64,000 bases of DNA from Cymodocea nodosa (taxonomy: Eukaryota; Streptophyta; Magnoliopsida; Alismatales; Cymodoceaceae), in assembly GCA_036874045.1 (NCBI GenBank), contig CM072344.1, positions 8,590,501 through 8,654,500 of the forward strand. The letters are read 5' to 3'. The position numbers and the translations under genes were made by a program. Every line of letters starts with the position of its first letter. The first letter of the stretch is position 1. This document shows, piece by piece, positions 47,849 through 59,389 of the stretch. A model generated the notes under the pieces. That model was not told the DNA's origin, did no database searches, and saw only the letters and a program-made list of their open reading frames with translations.

Positions 47849-49218
47849 AAATTAAGAAGAATTGTTCCTTGGTATCTAATGTTGTTGAGGACCAAGTTCA
47901 TTAAACGCATATTTCTTCTTTTTGTTTAAAAATAGTTTAACATTATCACTTACATTCTTATTAGTTGTAAGTACTAATGATTTATCATAAGCATCATACT
48001 TACTTATAGTATTATTGCTTTTATAATCATTCTTTTTATTTTCAGATGTAGTATAACCAAGACCAAACCGATTTTTATCAGATGTTAATTTATTTTAGTC
48101 ATGCTCATACATTTTAGTAAATTCATACCAAGATTTTGTACTTGTATTTGAATTTTCAGTACATACAAAATCTTTTTCTGCACATGAATTTTCAAATAAA
48201 GAACATGTAGAATGAGTAATTGGTCTAACACTAGAGTATTGAATTTCATGCTCAGGTTTCTGAATTTTTAGTTTACTACAATTGATTGACATTTTTGAAA
48301 CATTAGTAACTGAATTTCCAAAACAAGATTTTTAGAAACATTAATAGTCATGTTAGAAGTACATTTAGATAAATCACATTGGTTTATATTATTGCTGCAT
48401 GATTCATCCCTTGAATTACCTACTTCTACATATTTATTACCTTGTTTCATGATAAAAGAAATTTTAGTCTTAGATTTACTTGAACTGCAACTAATAAATC
48501 CTTTATTGGCTTGAGATTTAGGATATTTAGGATAACCAAATCCTAAGTCAAATTTATATGACACCGTAGGGGTACTAGTTAGTTTGTCTAACTTAATTTG
48601 ACTTAAATTCTATTTCTCAATGGTGGAATTTAAATCTAGCTCTCTCATTTTTAATCTATCAATCTCTAACTAAAGATCATTTATGTTGTTTCTCAACATT
48701 TCATTTTCAGATTCTATCTTTAATATTTCAGCATTTATATTCTGTATTTGTTCATGCAAGACACATTCATTAAATCTAAATTTATGCAAATCTCTAGCAT
48801 GATTTTCATTATCACATTTAAACTTTTCTAAAGTAGTAGACAGGAAACAATTTTCTTCTTCCAAAATAGACAAAGAGTTTCTCATATTCTTATTTTCCAG
48901 TTTACAAACTTTAAGTTTTTGTAATAATGCATAATAAGCACATAATAATTCATCAAAGTTAAAATCTAAATGACTTTCAGGATCAGATATTACCTCAGAC
49001 TCATCTGCCATAAAGCACACATGAGCAATGTCTTCTAACTCTTATTCTTCTTTTGAATGTGAAGATTTTGATGATAATTCCTCATATTTAGATTCTTCTT
49101 ACGTGTCATCACAAGTGACCTTCAAAGCATTTTTCTTGTAAAACTTTTTATGAGTTTTCTGAGTCGTCTTCTTCCGATTTGTCCTACTTTTTTTTCATTT
49201 TTCCTTATAGGACAATCC
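47849..49218 (-). pseudogene. gag C-terminal part of Sirevirus S2 (CCHC end, coiled coil, pre-protease)
   Basis: Reading from 49218: RDCPIRK, the tail of a CCHC knuckle; a charged stretch; then 49020-48670, a coiled-coil-like segment (ADESEVISDPESHLDFNFDE and a heptad-rich region). Serine/asparagine-rich parts follow (48564-48268, 48292-48095), and the NELGPQQH pre-protease string leads into pol. The N-terminal gag, leader and primer site are missing because a deletion joins the knuckle directly to the LTR at about 49219. Confidence 0.82.
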
Positions 49219-50663
49219 CGAGACACTATTTTCATAAAATCATTTTATTCAAGGTTTCAATTACAATATACAATTCAATTCTCCTCAGAAATTGTAAATG
49301 CAATTATATAACGATACCATGTTTCATCTATTCAATTTCATAACTACAAATAGAGAAAACTAATTTGCGAAATTTAAAACATTTCTCCCTATTTGAGATA
49401 TTTCTTCTTCTTTTTCTTCTTCAACAATTCTTCAGTGACAAATATCTGACTTTCTCTACTTCACCGAATTTGCTTTCTTCTGATACTTCAAATCTTTAGT
49501 GACATAAATCTGACCTTTTCTGCTTCACTAAATTTTCTTCCATCTGAGAGCTTTTCCCTGAAAGGTGTTTTTGATCCCTAAAAATATATTTCATTTGGTG
49601 TGCAAGGATAACTGATCAACGAGAATTCTATGCCTTTTATATTGTATCTTCATTTCATGCATATCCTCCACGTTTAATCACTACCAGTTTTCCACTTCTT
49701 CATGTCTTCTCTTTTTCCTTTATCGAAATACACATGTTCTAGCCCACGTTTACATTTCGAATTTTATTTAATCATCAATCCTAGATCTTTGAAAAATTTC
49801 CTACAAAATAAACTTTCTCGTCCAAAATTTTTCATCAAGTGTAAGAAGTTGTTACTTTAATGTTAACTAAACGAGTAAAACAAGTAGATATATAACTTAA
49901 TGTTTTTAACTTAACAAGTTCCTCATGTGCCAACTCACGTGACAAGTACTGTAACTAACTCAACAAACTAACTTCGTGGTGTTATGATAACTCAACGAAC
50001 CAACTCTATTGTGTTATAGATAACTCAACGAACCAGTAATAAACAAATATTTTTATAATAAGAATTTTACCACGTGCAATAATAACAACTTAAGTTTATA
50101 ATGCTAACTTAACGCGTTGCCTTAGTATTCAATATAGCAACTCAACGCATGCAGTTATGTTAACCTAACGAGTTAAACATGTGCAACTCACGTGATACAA
50201 TATAACATTCATAACCTTTAATTTCACCACGTGACAACACTAACTTAACGAATTCGTCTCTTCTTTTACTCACTAACTTAATGAGTTCTCACGTGACCTA
50301 TTTTAACCTTTAAGCTTCTAACTTAATGAGTTCTCGCGTGACCTCTATACGAACAAAACTCTAACTTAACAAGTTGTCTAAACGTGCACTATTCATGATA
50401 CAAAAAATATAACTTTAAAACATATCATGCTTTTCAATAAAAACACACGTTAACTTAACGTTTAGTTAAATGAGAAATTAATGCAACGAAATAACTAGTT
50501 ATTTAACTTAGTATAATTTTTAGATCTAATACAGACAAGTATTTATATCAGTAAACTTTTTCTGTATTAATTGATGTTCTTAATTTCCTTTCACAAGCAA
50601 TAGTAATTGAGCAAATATGATTACTTTCATTCAGCACACATCATCAAAACAAATTACTCAATA
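49219..50663 (-). repeat. 5' LTR of Sirevirus S2, truncated at its inner end
   Basis: Collinear with the S1 LTRs from GAGACA(C/T)T to ATTACTCAA, but the inner 93 bp (with the CACCCCCCTCTTGTG end) are deleted together with the primer site and the start of gag. The outer end near 50663 reads ACTCAATA where S1 has ACTCAACA. A TSD cannot be checked because the other end is outside the window. Confidence 0.88.
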
Positions 50664-52060
50664 GTACGACATATTGGTGGATATGCCTAGTGGGCAATCT
50701 AGGAGCAACAGAGGAAAGCAACGAAAGAACCAGTAGCAGAAATGCCGACTACAGTTGCAGAACAAGTAGGACCTTCAATTCCACCACCTAAACCACTAGA
50801 AAGGGTGGTAGCTATGGGGCCTTCTACTGAAGAAGAGTTAAAAGAATTTGAAGAACTGATTCAAGTTGGAAAAAACCAAGGAGAACCAGAAGATTTCGTA
50901 GTAGCTAAAGCACATCTAGTGTTTGATGCACTTCACAAAAGGAGGGCTCAGAAAAGTTGAAGGCCCAATACAAAGTTAAAGTTGAACAACATCAAGAAGC
51001 CACTGCCATACTTACTACAAGAGAAACTGAAGTTGGTCCTTCGAGACCAACAATTATAGAAAAAGTAAAACAGGAAGAGCTAGTACTTGTGGCTCGAGGG
51101 CCTACAGAGCCTATTTTTGTAGATTTAATCTTAAAGGAGGAAGAGGAAGATCAGGCACAACTATTTAGAAGAAGGAAAGAAAAAGAGAGCGCCTGAAGCT
51201 CCTATAGAGATTAAACCTGAGCTTAAAATATCAAAAGGGCCTAAAGAGCCCATTTTTGTAGACCTACTATTCGAATCTAAGGAGCAGCAGCAGCAAGAGC
51301 AAAGAGAAGAAGAAAAATAGGTTGAAATTAGTCTGTAGCCTGTACAAACAGAAGAAACTGAAATTAGGGCAGAAGATGATTTGCTTATGACTTCATCCCA
51401 ATCTACCACAGAATCAGAAAGAATAGTGATAATGCAGATTGGTAATCAAGAGGAAGAATAAAGAGAAGAAACTGAACAAGAAGCTAAACAAAAGTACCAG
51501 GAATAAGAAGGAAATATCTCAACAAATTCCACTAAAGAGGAAGAGACTCTTCAGCAAATTTTTTGAGAGGATTCAAGAAAGAAGAGTGGACAGTTCTACC
51601 ACAAATAGAAAGAGAGGTTGAAATGCAGGAATCTTCAGATCATTTCCAACAAATGCAAGTTCAACAAAGTGAGGAAGTAGGTCAAGAACAAACCCCTCTA
51701 GAGCAACAAATTCAAATTCCTAACCTGGCTGAAGCAACAATTCTAAATGAAGTATACTTTTGGAGTTAGGAAGCATACAACAAATATCAAGAGATAAAGG
51801 GGTATGACGTTATTTACAATAGGCCAGTAGATTGGACTGGAATGGAGGAGATTAAAGAATTATTCAAATTTCAAGGCCTACTGAACTTTATTTCAAAAGA
51901 AAAAGGGCATGCTATATATGAAACTTTAGTGCCCTATTTTTATGTAAACTTGAGAGAGGAAGAAAGAAATTTAATTTCTAACATAGAGCAAACTGATGTA
52001 CAGATAACACTAGAGCTTCTCCACAACATTTTTAGATTGAAAAATGATGGCATTGAAATT
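50664..52060 (+). pseudogene. GLKN accessory ORF, Athila-associated copy (element F)
   Basis: Starts near an ATG at 50683 with a basic segment (MPSGQSRSNRGKQRKNQ). Then proline-rich and acidic parts (50742-50960, 50957-51196) include EPIFVDLILKEEEEDQAQLF, shared with the copy at 13150-11640. Next are a glutamine-rich part (51563-51769) and the conserved VYFWS, YNKYQEIKGYDVIY, MEEIKELFKFQGLLNF, YFYVNLREEERN and VQITLELLHNIFRLKNDG. Reading is cut at about 52060, where it joins the Athila pre-LTR block, so the C-terminal third is deleted. The left end abuts the S2 LTR. Confidence 0.72.
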
Positions 52061-52544
52061 AAGTTCGTTGAGTTAGGTGCTAAGTCAATGAAACAATATT
52101 CATGCTTGCTAACAATTACTGTATTTACTATAAAAATCTTTTACATTGAGGATAATGCAAAATGTAGGTATGGGGGGGAGGTAACTAGATTAAAAGCTAT
52201 GTAATTTTGTTAATTAGAGGAATTAGAATGGCACTGCAAATTTCTATGGAAACTGAAATTGAAAATTTTTTTTTATGAATTTGGTGTGACTATCCGATAA
52301 TTGAGATTATCAAATTTTTAAAAACTATAACTACTTGAATGTTATATTTAGAATCTTATATAAGATACTACAAAATTTTACAATTAATACAAATCTAGAT
52401 ATAGTATCTTATGTTTTTACTGAATTTTATAAGTTTAATAGTTTCACGATTTTAAAAAGAAATCAGAATGCTTAACTGAAATTCAATAAATTATCTGAAA
52501 TCCTAAAGAACTGAAATGTTAATTTTTGGATTAAATGAAATACA
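52061..52544 (+). other. Athila-type pre-LTR non-coding block (element F), left part
   Basis: Begins TTCGTTGAGTTAGGTGCTAA, matching inverted sequence at about 7290-7340. Continues with TTACATTGAGGATAATGCA and GTAGGTATGGGGGGGAGG (about 52167-52184). Interrupted at 52544 by the Tork-type element and resumed at 58501. No ORF. Confidence 0.8.
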
Positions 52545-53503
52545 TGTTAGGGCAAGTATTACAGGTGTGGAGTATGCCACAAGAAGTCCAGGTTCAATCG
52601 GAAGCTTGTTAGCAGTAAGTTTCCGGTAGTTATATATTTTCGGTAGGTTATAGACCTAAGTATCCGGAAATAAAAGTTAAGTCGGAGGCTTTGAGTTAAC
52701 TATCCGAAAGTCAAAAGATTTCGGAGAGTTAAGTTGTAACTATCCGAAATGACTTAAAGGACACTTAAGTGAATCTTCGGATAGTTAAGAAGCCAAGTAT
52801 CCAGAAAGCAGTGACTTAAGTGGATCTTCAGATAGTTAGGCAGTAACTATCCGAAGTTCATGAGTTTTTCGGAGGGTTATTGGCAGAACCTTCCGAAATG
52901 CCAGAAAAGACACTTAAGTGAGTTTTCGGATAATTAAGGTATAATTATCCAAAAGACATGCAGTTTTCGGTGAGTTATCAGCATAACCTTCTGAAAGGAC
53001 AGATAGAGAAAAGTAAGTGACTTTTCAGACAATTAAGTCTGTAACTGTCTAAAATAAAAAATCTCTCGGACAGTTAACCTAGTACTATACCGCCCGTTCA
53101 AAAAGAATATTCTCTTCGGATAGTTAAGTCTGTAACTATCCGAAATGTTGCAAATTTCAGAGAGTTAAGAAGATAAGGCTCCGAAATTAATAGTCTCTTC
53201 TCCGAAGCATTATTTCTCTATTGTAATGGCTTGTATGTAATTAAAGGTTTATAAACCCTAAGTTGGGTAGTATATAAGCCTTTATGATATTGTAAAACAT
53301 TGCAGTTGATTGTGCCGAAGCTCATAAGAAACCTTCAACTCTCCGTGGACGTAGGCTATTGCTGAACCACGTAAATCCTGTTTCTTCTCTGTATTATTTC
53401 TTCTCTTACTCTTCACTCCTAGCATTAATGAGTTTAAAGCTGAGTGTTTCAGTATCGTGTCATAGAAGGTTAACTGAACGATTCTTTAAGAAAAAAAACA
53501 ACA
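52545..53503 (+). repeat. 5' LTR of the Tork-type element (959 bp)
   Basis: Starts TGTTAGGGCAAG, ends AAACAACA. About ten paired motifs of the TTCGGATAGTTA / TAACTATCCGAA kind fill 52620-53170. The best, 53115-53144, is a perfect 12-bp stem with a 6-nt loop. TATA box TATATAAGCC at 53271-53280, preceded by AAACCCTAA. Confidence 0.94.
53271..53280 (+). promoter_or_regulatory. TATA box of the Tork-type LTR
   Basis: TATATAAGCC lies downstream of the palindrome array and of a telo-box-like AAACCCTAA (53252-53260). The 3' LTR has TATATAAACC at the same place but lacks the telo-box string. Confidence 0.65.
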
Positions 53504-53505
53504 AC

Positions 53506-53517
53506 TGGTATCAAAGC
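53506..53517 (+). other. Primer binding site of the Tork-type element
   Basis: TGGTATCAAAGC, one transition from the initiator-Met complement TGGTATCAGAGC, two bases after the LTR end. Confidence 0.88.
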
Positions 53518-53540
53518 CAAAGGTTCTTCAATTTAATAGA

Positions 53541-56500
53541 ATGGTAGACGATAGAAAGCTCAGGATCGAGAAGTTTGATGGAAAATATTTCAGATACTGG
53601 AGGTCTCAGATCGAAGAATGTTTGTATCAGAAGGATCTTCATCAATCGTTGTTCGGAAGAAAACCAGAGAAGATGGATCAGGAAGAGTGGGAGTTATTGG
53701 ACAGAAAAGCTTTAGGTCTTGTCAGGTTGTCACTAGCAAGAGACGTTCATTCAAACGTCGCCAAGGAGAAAATAACAGCTGACTTGATGAAAGCTTTGTC
53801 TAATATGTATGAGAAGCCTTCAGCCGCCAACAAGGTATTTCTCATGCGTAGATTATTTAATCTGAAAATGCATGAATGTGGAAATGTAACCGACCACGTT
53901 AATGAGCTAAATACTATTCTAAATCAACTGCCCTCAGTAGATATAGTATTTGATGATGAAGTCAGGGCCTTGATTTTATTATCCTCATTACCAGAAAGTT
54001 GGTCTCTTGTCGTGACTGGTGTAAGTAGTTCATTAGGTCATGAGGAGCTCAAGATGAGTGACATCCGGGATTTAATTTTAGGTGAGGACATTTGTAGGAA
54101 AAGTGAATCGTCAGCTTCAACTTCTGCCCTTAGTGTTGAAACTAGAGGGAGAAGTAAATCAAAACAATTTAAATCCAAAGGAAGGTCAAAGTCCAAAGGT
54201 ACCAATAAAATGAGAGCAGATATCAAATGCTGGAACTGTAATCAATGGAGGCACTTCAAGTCACAGTGTAAGGCTCCCAAGAAAGATAGTAGAGGGAAGG
54301 AATTAAAATAAGCAGTTGCAAATGTTGTCTCCTACGATTCAGATGATGCCTTAGTATGCTGTATTGACAGTTCAATTGACTCATGGGTACTAAACTCAAG
54401 AGCTTCTTTCCACACTACCTACAGGAAGGATTTGTTGCACAGTTATCGTGCAACTCCTGTGAAAAAGGTGTACCTAGCTAACAACACAAGTCTGGATGTG
54501 TTGGGAATTAGAGAGGTACACATTAAAACAAAGCAAGGGATATGGAAATTACAAAAAGTCAGATATGTTCCAGATCTTGCAAAGCAATTAATTTCCATAA
54601 GTTCACTAGACAATGATGGTTATCAGATTGCCTTTGGTGCAGGCAAATGGAAGGTAACCAAAGGTGCAAGGATTATTGCCTCAAGATAGAGGATAGGCAC
54701 CTTATATTTAACATCGGATCAAGATGACTCCATTGCAGCAGTTAGTGATACTGAAGACATTGACTTATGGCATAAAAGATTAAGACACCTTAGTGAGAAT
54801 GGACTGAAAGTTTTAGTGGCAGAAGGGAAAATCCCTAAGCTGAAGAATGTCAATTTAGGGATATGTGAGGACTGCATTGAGGGAAAGCAAAAGAAAGTCA
54901 GCTTTTCTAGGAATCCTCGTGATCCTAAGTCACAGAAATTGAAGCTAGTTCACACGGATGTGTGGGGGCCTGCTCCTATCAGTTCTTTAAGAGGTGCTCT
55001 CTATTATGTCACATTCATTGATGACAGTACAAGGAAGGTATGGGTTTATTTTCTAAAACAAAAGTCTAAAGTTTTCCAAGTCTTCAAAAAATGGAAAGCA
55101 GAAGTGGAAAATCAGAGTAGAAGAAAAATCAAATCCATTAGGTCAGATAATGGAGGAGAATATGATAGCCATGAATTTAAAGTTTACTGTGAGGAGCAAG
55201 GAATTAGAAGGCAGAGGACTGTAGTTGGAACTCCAAAACAAAATGGAGTTGCTGAAAGGATGAACAGGACCCTAAATGAATGGGCAAGATGCATGAGACT
55301 GCATGTAGGTTTTCCCAAAACATTCTAGGTAGAAGTTGTTAATACAGCTGCCTATCTAATAAATAGAGGACCATCTGTCCCAATGGGGCTTAAGAACCTT
55401 GAAGAGTTATGGACAGGGAAAGAGGTCAACTATACTCACTTGAAAATCTTTGGATCCAAGTCATTTGTCCACTTGAATAGTGACAAAAGAGACAAGTTGG
55501 ATTCAAAATCACAAATATGTTATTTCATTGTCTATGGTAAGGATTATTTTGGTTACAGATTTTGGGTAGAAGAAATCAAGAAAATAATATGTGCAAAAGA
55601 TGTCATATTCATTGAATCCAAGATGTTTAAGCACAGAGAAAGTGCAGAAGAATAGCAGTTAGAGCTTCAGTCTAGAAGTACTACTGAGATCAGTCTAGAT
55701 AATGATGTTGAACAACCTCAGAAGGAACCTGTAGAAGAAATTCAACTTCTAGAGGCTAAACATCTAGATGATCAAGAAGATGAAGTTGTCATTAGACAAC
55801 TTAGAAGGTCTGGAAGGGTCTCGAGACAACCAGAAAGGTATGTACCATCATTCAATTATCTGTTATTGACGGATGATGGTGAACTTGAAACATATTAAGA
55901 ACTAATCTGTGCAAGTGATGCACATAAATGGGAGTTAGCAATGAAAGAAGAAATGAGATCCCTAGAGAAGAATAATACTTGGGAGCTAACTTCCCTACAA
56001 GAAGGAAAGAAAATCCTAGGAAACAAGTGGGTGTTCAGGATAAAAGAACAACTAGATGGCAGCAAGAAATATAAAGTCAGACTTGTCGTCAAGGGTTTTC
56101 AGCAAATTCAAGATATAGACTATACAGAAGTATTCTCTCCTGTTGTGAAGATGAATACTATTAGAATAGCCTTAAGCATTGTTGCTGCAAGAAATTTGCT
56201 CTTGGAGCAAATAGATGTAAAGACAGCATTCCTACATGGTGACTTGCAGGAAGAACTTTACATGATGTAGCTAGAAGGATTTGCAGTTACTGGCAAGAAA
56301 AGAAAGATAGTTTGTAGATTGCTGAAAAGTTTGTATGGTTTGAAGCAAGCACCACGACAATGATACAAGAGATTTGATACCTTTATCTGTACCCTAGGCT
56401 TCAAAAGATGTGATACAGACTATTGCTACTACATAAAACTGCTAGATGATTGCTTCATTATTCTACTGATTTATGTAGATGATATGTTAATTGCTTGTTC

Positions 56501-57476
56501 TAGTATAGAACAGATTAAGCAATTGAAGAGACAACTATCAAAAGAATTTGACATGAAGGATATGGGAGAAGCCAAGCAAATCTTGGGTATGAGAATTATC
56601 CGAGATAGAGTGGCAGGCACTTTGAGATTAAATCAGAAGAAGTATCTAGAAAAGGTACTGAGGAGATTTAATGTCTCAAATGAGAGGAAGATTGAACTAC
56701 CTCTCGGACCCCACTTCAAGTTGTCTAAAGATCAGTCAACTAAGACTGAAGAAGAAAGGATAAGAATGTCTAGAATACCATATGCTTCAGCAGTGGGAAG
56801 TTTAATGTATGCCATGATATGCACAAGACCTGATATATCTCATGCAATGGGAGTGGTCAGTAGATATATGGCAGAACCAGGAGCTGAGCATTGGTCTTCG
56901 GTACTATGGATACTCAGATATCTCAGATATTCCCTAGATGTAGATTTGAATTTCAAGAAAGGACCAATTGAATTGATTGGCTACTGTGATGTTGATTTAG
57001 GAAGAGAGTTGGACAAAAGCAGGAGTACTTCAGGTTATGTTTTCTACATAGGAAGTATAGCAATTAGCTGGAGATCCAAGTTGCAAAGTATTGTTACACT
57101 CTCGACCACAGAAGCTGAATATGTTGCAATAGCAGAGGCAACTAAAGAAAGAATTTGGCTAAAGAATGTACTAGCCGAATTAGAGCACAAACAGAATAGA
57201 AGCATTCTATTCTGTGATAATCAAAGTGCAATTTATTTAACTAACAATCCGAAGTTCCATTCAAGGTCCAAGCATATGAGAATGAGATTTCATTTCATAA
57301 GGGAAGAGATAGAGCAGAACAGGTTAGATCTTCAGAAGATTGCTGGATCTGAAAATGCAGCAGATATGCTAACCAAAGTTCTGAATCTACAGAAATTAAG
57401 GCTTTGTATGGCCTTAATTCTTCTCCAAAAAAAATTGAAAAAAGTACAAGGAGATGAAGAGTTGATGATTATTTGA
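53541..57476 (+). pseudogene. gag-pol of the Tork-type copia element
   Basis: One 1312-codon frame without frameshift, with seven internal stops (54309, 54687, 55326, 55653, 55896, 56268, 56361). Order: gag starting MVDDRKLRIEKFDGKYFRYW; zinc knuckle CWNCNQWRHFKSQC (the usual G is R); protease where the catalytic motif reads WVLNSRASFH, so the Asp codon at 54393 is now Asn and Gly is Arg. Integrase keeps CEDCIEGK, VHTDVWGP, SDNGGEYD and PKQNGVAERMNRT. RT keeps NKWVFRIK, DVKTAFLHGDL and catalytic YVDD (56472-56483). RNase H keeps STTEAEYVAIAEA and ENAADMLTK. Several stops sit where the family has Trp or Gln, as expected of C-to-T or G-to-A changes in methylated DNA. Confidence 0.94.
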
Positions 57477-57557
57477 GCAGCAATTGCAATAATCTGTAAG
57501 CTGAGTGTAGAGATTGATTTTTCTTTCGATCATTGTGACAAACTCTAAGTGGGAGAT

Positions 57558-58500
57558 TGTTAGGGCAAGTATTACAGGTGTGGAGTATGCCACAAGAAGT
57601 CCAAGTTCAATCAGAAGCTTGTTAGCAGTAAGTATCCGGTAGTTATATATTTTTGGTAGGTTACAGACCTAAGTATCTGGAAATAAAAGTTAAGTCGGGG
57701 GCTTTGAGTTAACTATCCGAAAGTTAGAAGATTTCGGAGAGTTAAGTTGTAACTATCCGAAATGACTTAAAAGACACTTAAGTGGATCTTCGGATAGTTA
57801 AGAAGCCAAGTATCTAAAAAGCAGTGACTTAAGTGGATCTTCAGATAGTTAGGCAGTAACTATCCGAAGTTCATGAGTTTTTCGGAGGGTTATCGGCAAA
57901 ACCTTCCGAAATGCCAAAAAAGACACTTAAGTGAGTTTTTAGATAGTTAAGGTATAACTATCCGAAAGACATGCAGTTTTCGATGAGTTATCAGCATAAC
58001 CTCTCGAAAGGACAGAGAGAGAAAAGTAAGTGACTTTTCAGACAATTAAGTTTGTAACTATCCGAAATATAGAATCTCTCGGATAGTTAACCTAGTACTG
58101 TACCACCAGTTCAAAAAGAATATTCTCTTCGGATAGTTAAGTCTGTAACTATCCGAAATGTTGCAGATTTCGAAGAATTAAGAAGATAAGGCTCCGAAAT
58201 TAATAGCCTCTTCTCCGAAGCATTGTTTCTCTACTGTAATGGCTTGTATATAATTAAAGTTGGGTAGTATATAAACCTTTATGATGTTGTAAAACATTGC
58301 GGTTGATTGTGCTGAAGCTCATAAGGAACCCTCAACTCTCTGTGGACGTAAGTTGTTGCTGAACCATGTAAATCCTATTTCTTCTCTCTATTATTTCTTC
58401 TCTTACTCTTCACTCATAGCATCAGTGAGTTTAGAGTTGAGTGTTTCAGTATTGTGTCATAGAAGGTTAACTGAACGATTCTTTAAGAAAAAAAACAACA
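57558..58500 (+). repeat. 3' LTR of the Tork-type element (943 bp)
   Basis: Follows GTGGGAGAT (polypurine tract). Same palindrome array as the 5' LTR with some arms mutated. Lacks the 16-bp string GGTTTATAAACCCTAA present in the 5' LTR at about 53246-53261. Confidence 0.94.
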
Positions 58501-59215
58501 ATACATAAGATCAAGGATACATTTAATTTGATTGATTAAACTTGTAGAATGATTTATGTGTAAATCATATTAAACTACAAAAAAAGTATGAGCTTATTGA
58601 TATGGATTCATATTCTCAATAAATAATAAAAGTAGGACTATATGAGATTTGTGTTTTATTACATCTGTATTAATAAAATACGTATATATACTATGTTAAA
58701 AAGAAAAAAAGAAAAAAACTTTGAGAGTTTATTGACTTATTTGATCACGAGCCTTTTATACTTGAGTAGATAGGTATGTAAAGATTGTTGACCTCAAAAA
58801 GGACTCTTTAAATCTAGCAACCTAAGATCCTGATCAGATCTAGGATTGTTGACTGAAAGCTCGATACATGGGTATACTAGAAAGCTCTTGTATGATTCAA
58901 GCTTTTCAAATTAACTTTTAAAGCACAAATATGCATATACTATTTTGAAAAGATAAAAGTGTTTTGTGAAATACAGAAATCTTTTGAATCAAGTATATTT
59001 TCTGTTATCTAAGATTATTGAAGTATGAATCTAGATTAAACTTTTGAAGTTGTTTATTTGAGATACAATTCATTATTCTACTTGTTTTAATCATAATGAA
59101 TTGGATTGTATTTTGATTCGTATGTGGTTGAAATTTATTCTGAAAATCATATTGGAAAATTCAAGATAATAGATGTTAGAAAAGAAAAAGATAATATAAT
59201 GAACACCTATGTGGT
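58501..59215 (+). other. Athila-type pre-LTR non-coding block (element F), right part
   Basis: Continues from 52544 after the Tork-type insertion, collinear with 21175-21930 of element A (TTGATCACGAGCC, CTAGGATTGTTGACTG, GCTCTTGTATGATTC). No ORF. It ends in a tandem repeat; the polypurine tract and LTR of F are missing. Confidence 0.8.
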
Positions 59216-59389
59216 GCTACTATATTTTGTATGTAATTTACATATGTTTACTATATTTTGATATGCTACTATATTTTGTATGTAATTTACTTATGTTTAC
59301 TATAATCATATGCTACTATATTTTGTATGTAATTTACTTATGTTTACTATAATCATATGCTACTATATTTTGTATGTAATTTACATATG
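59216..59389. repeat. Tandem repeat, 47-49 bp unit, about 3.7 copies
   Basis: Units beginning GCTACTATATTTTGTATGTA occur at 59216, 59265, 59312 and 59359 (last one partial). Element A has a single copy at the equivalent place (about 21905). It sits exactly at the junction between F and the truncated Sirevirus S3. Confidence 0.9.

Larger units (their letters stand above)
52545..58500 (+). mobile_element. Tork/Tnt1-type Ty1/copia element, complete but inactive (5956 bp)
   Basis: LTRs at 52545-53503 (959 bp) and 57558-58500 (943 bp), primer site 53506-53517, gag-pol in a single frame, polypurine tract at about 57548-57557, and TSD ATACA (52540-52544 and 58501-58505). The empty-site sequence is visible in element A near 21165-21180. 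LTRs differ at scattered sites and by one 16-bp indel. There is no accessory ORF, unlike the Sireviruses. Confidence 0.95.

Noticed and set aside
50742..51196. Independent host gene on the + strand
   Set aside because: The reading matches the inverted decayed copy at 11640-13150 and runs into the GLKN motif and Athila 3' sequence, so it is part of a retroelement ORF.
59216..59389. CRISPR-like direct repeats
   Set aside because: Units are contiguous tandem copies without spacers and sit in plant retroelement DNA.
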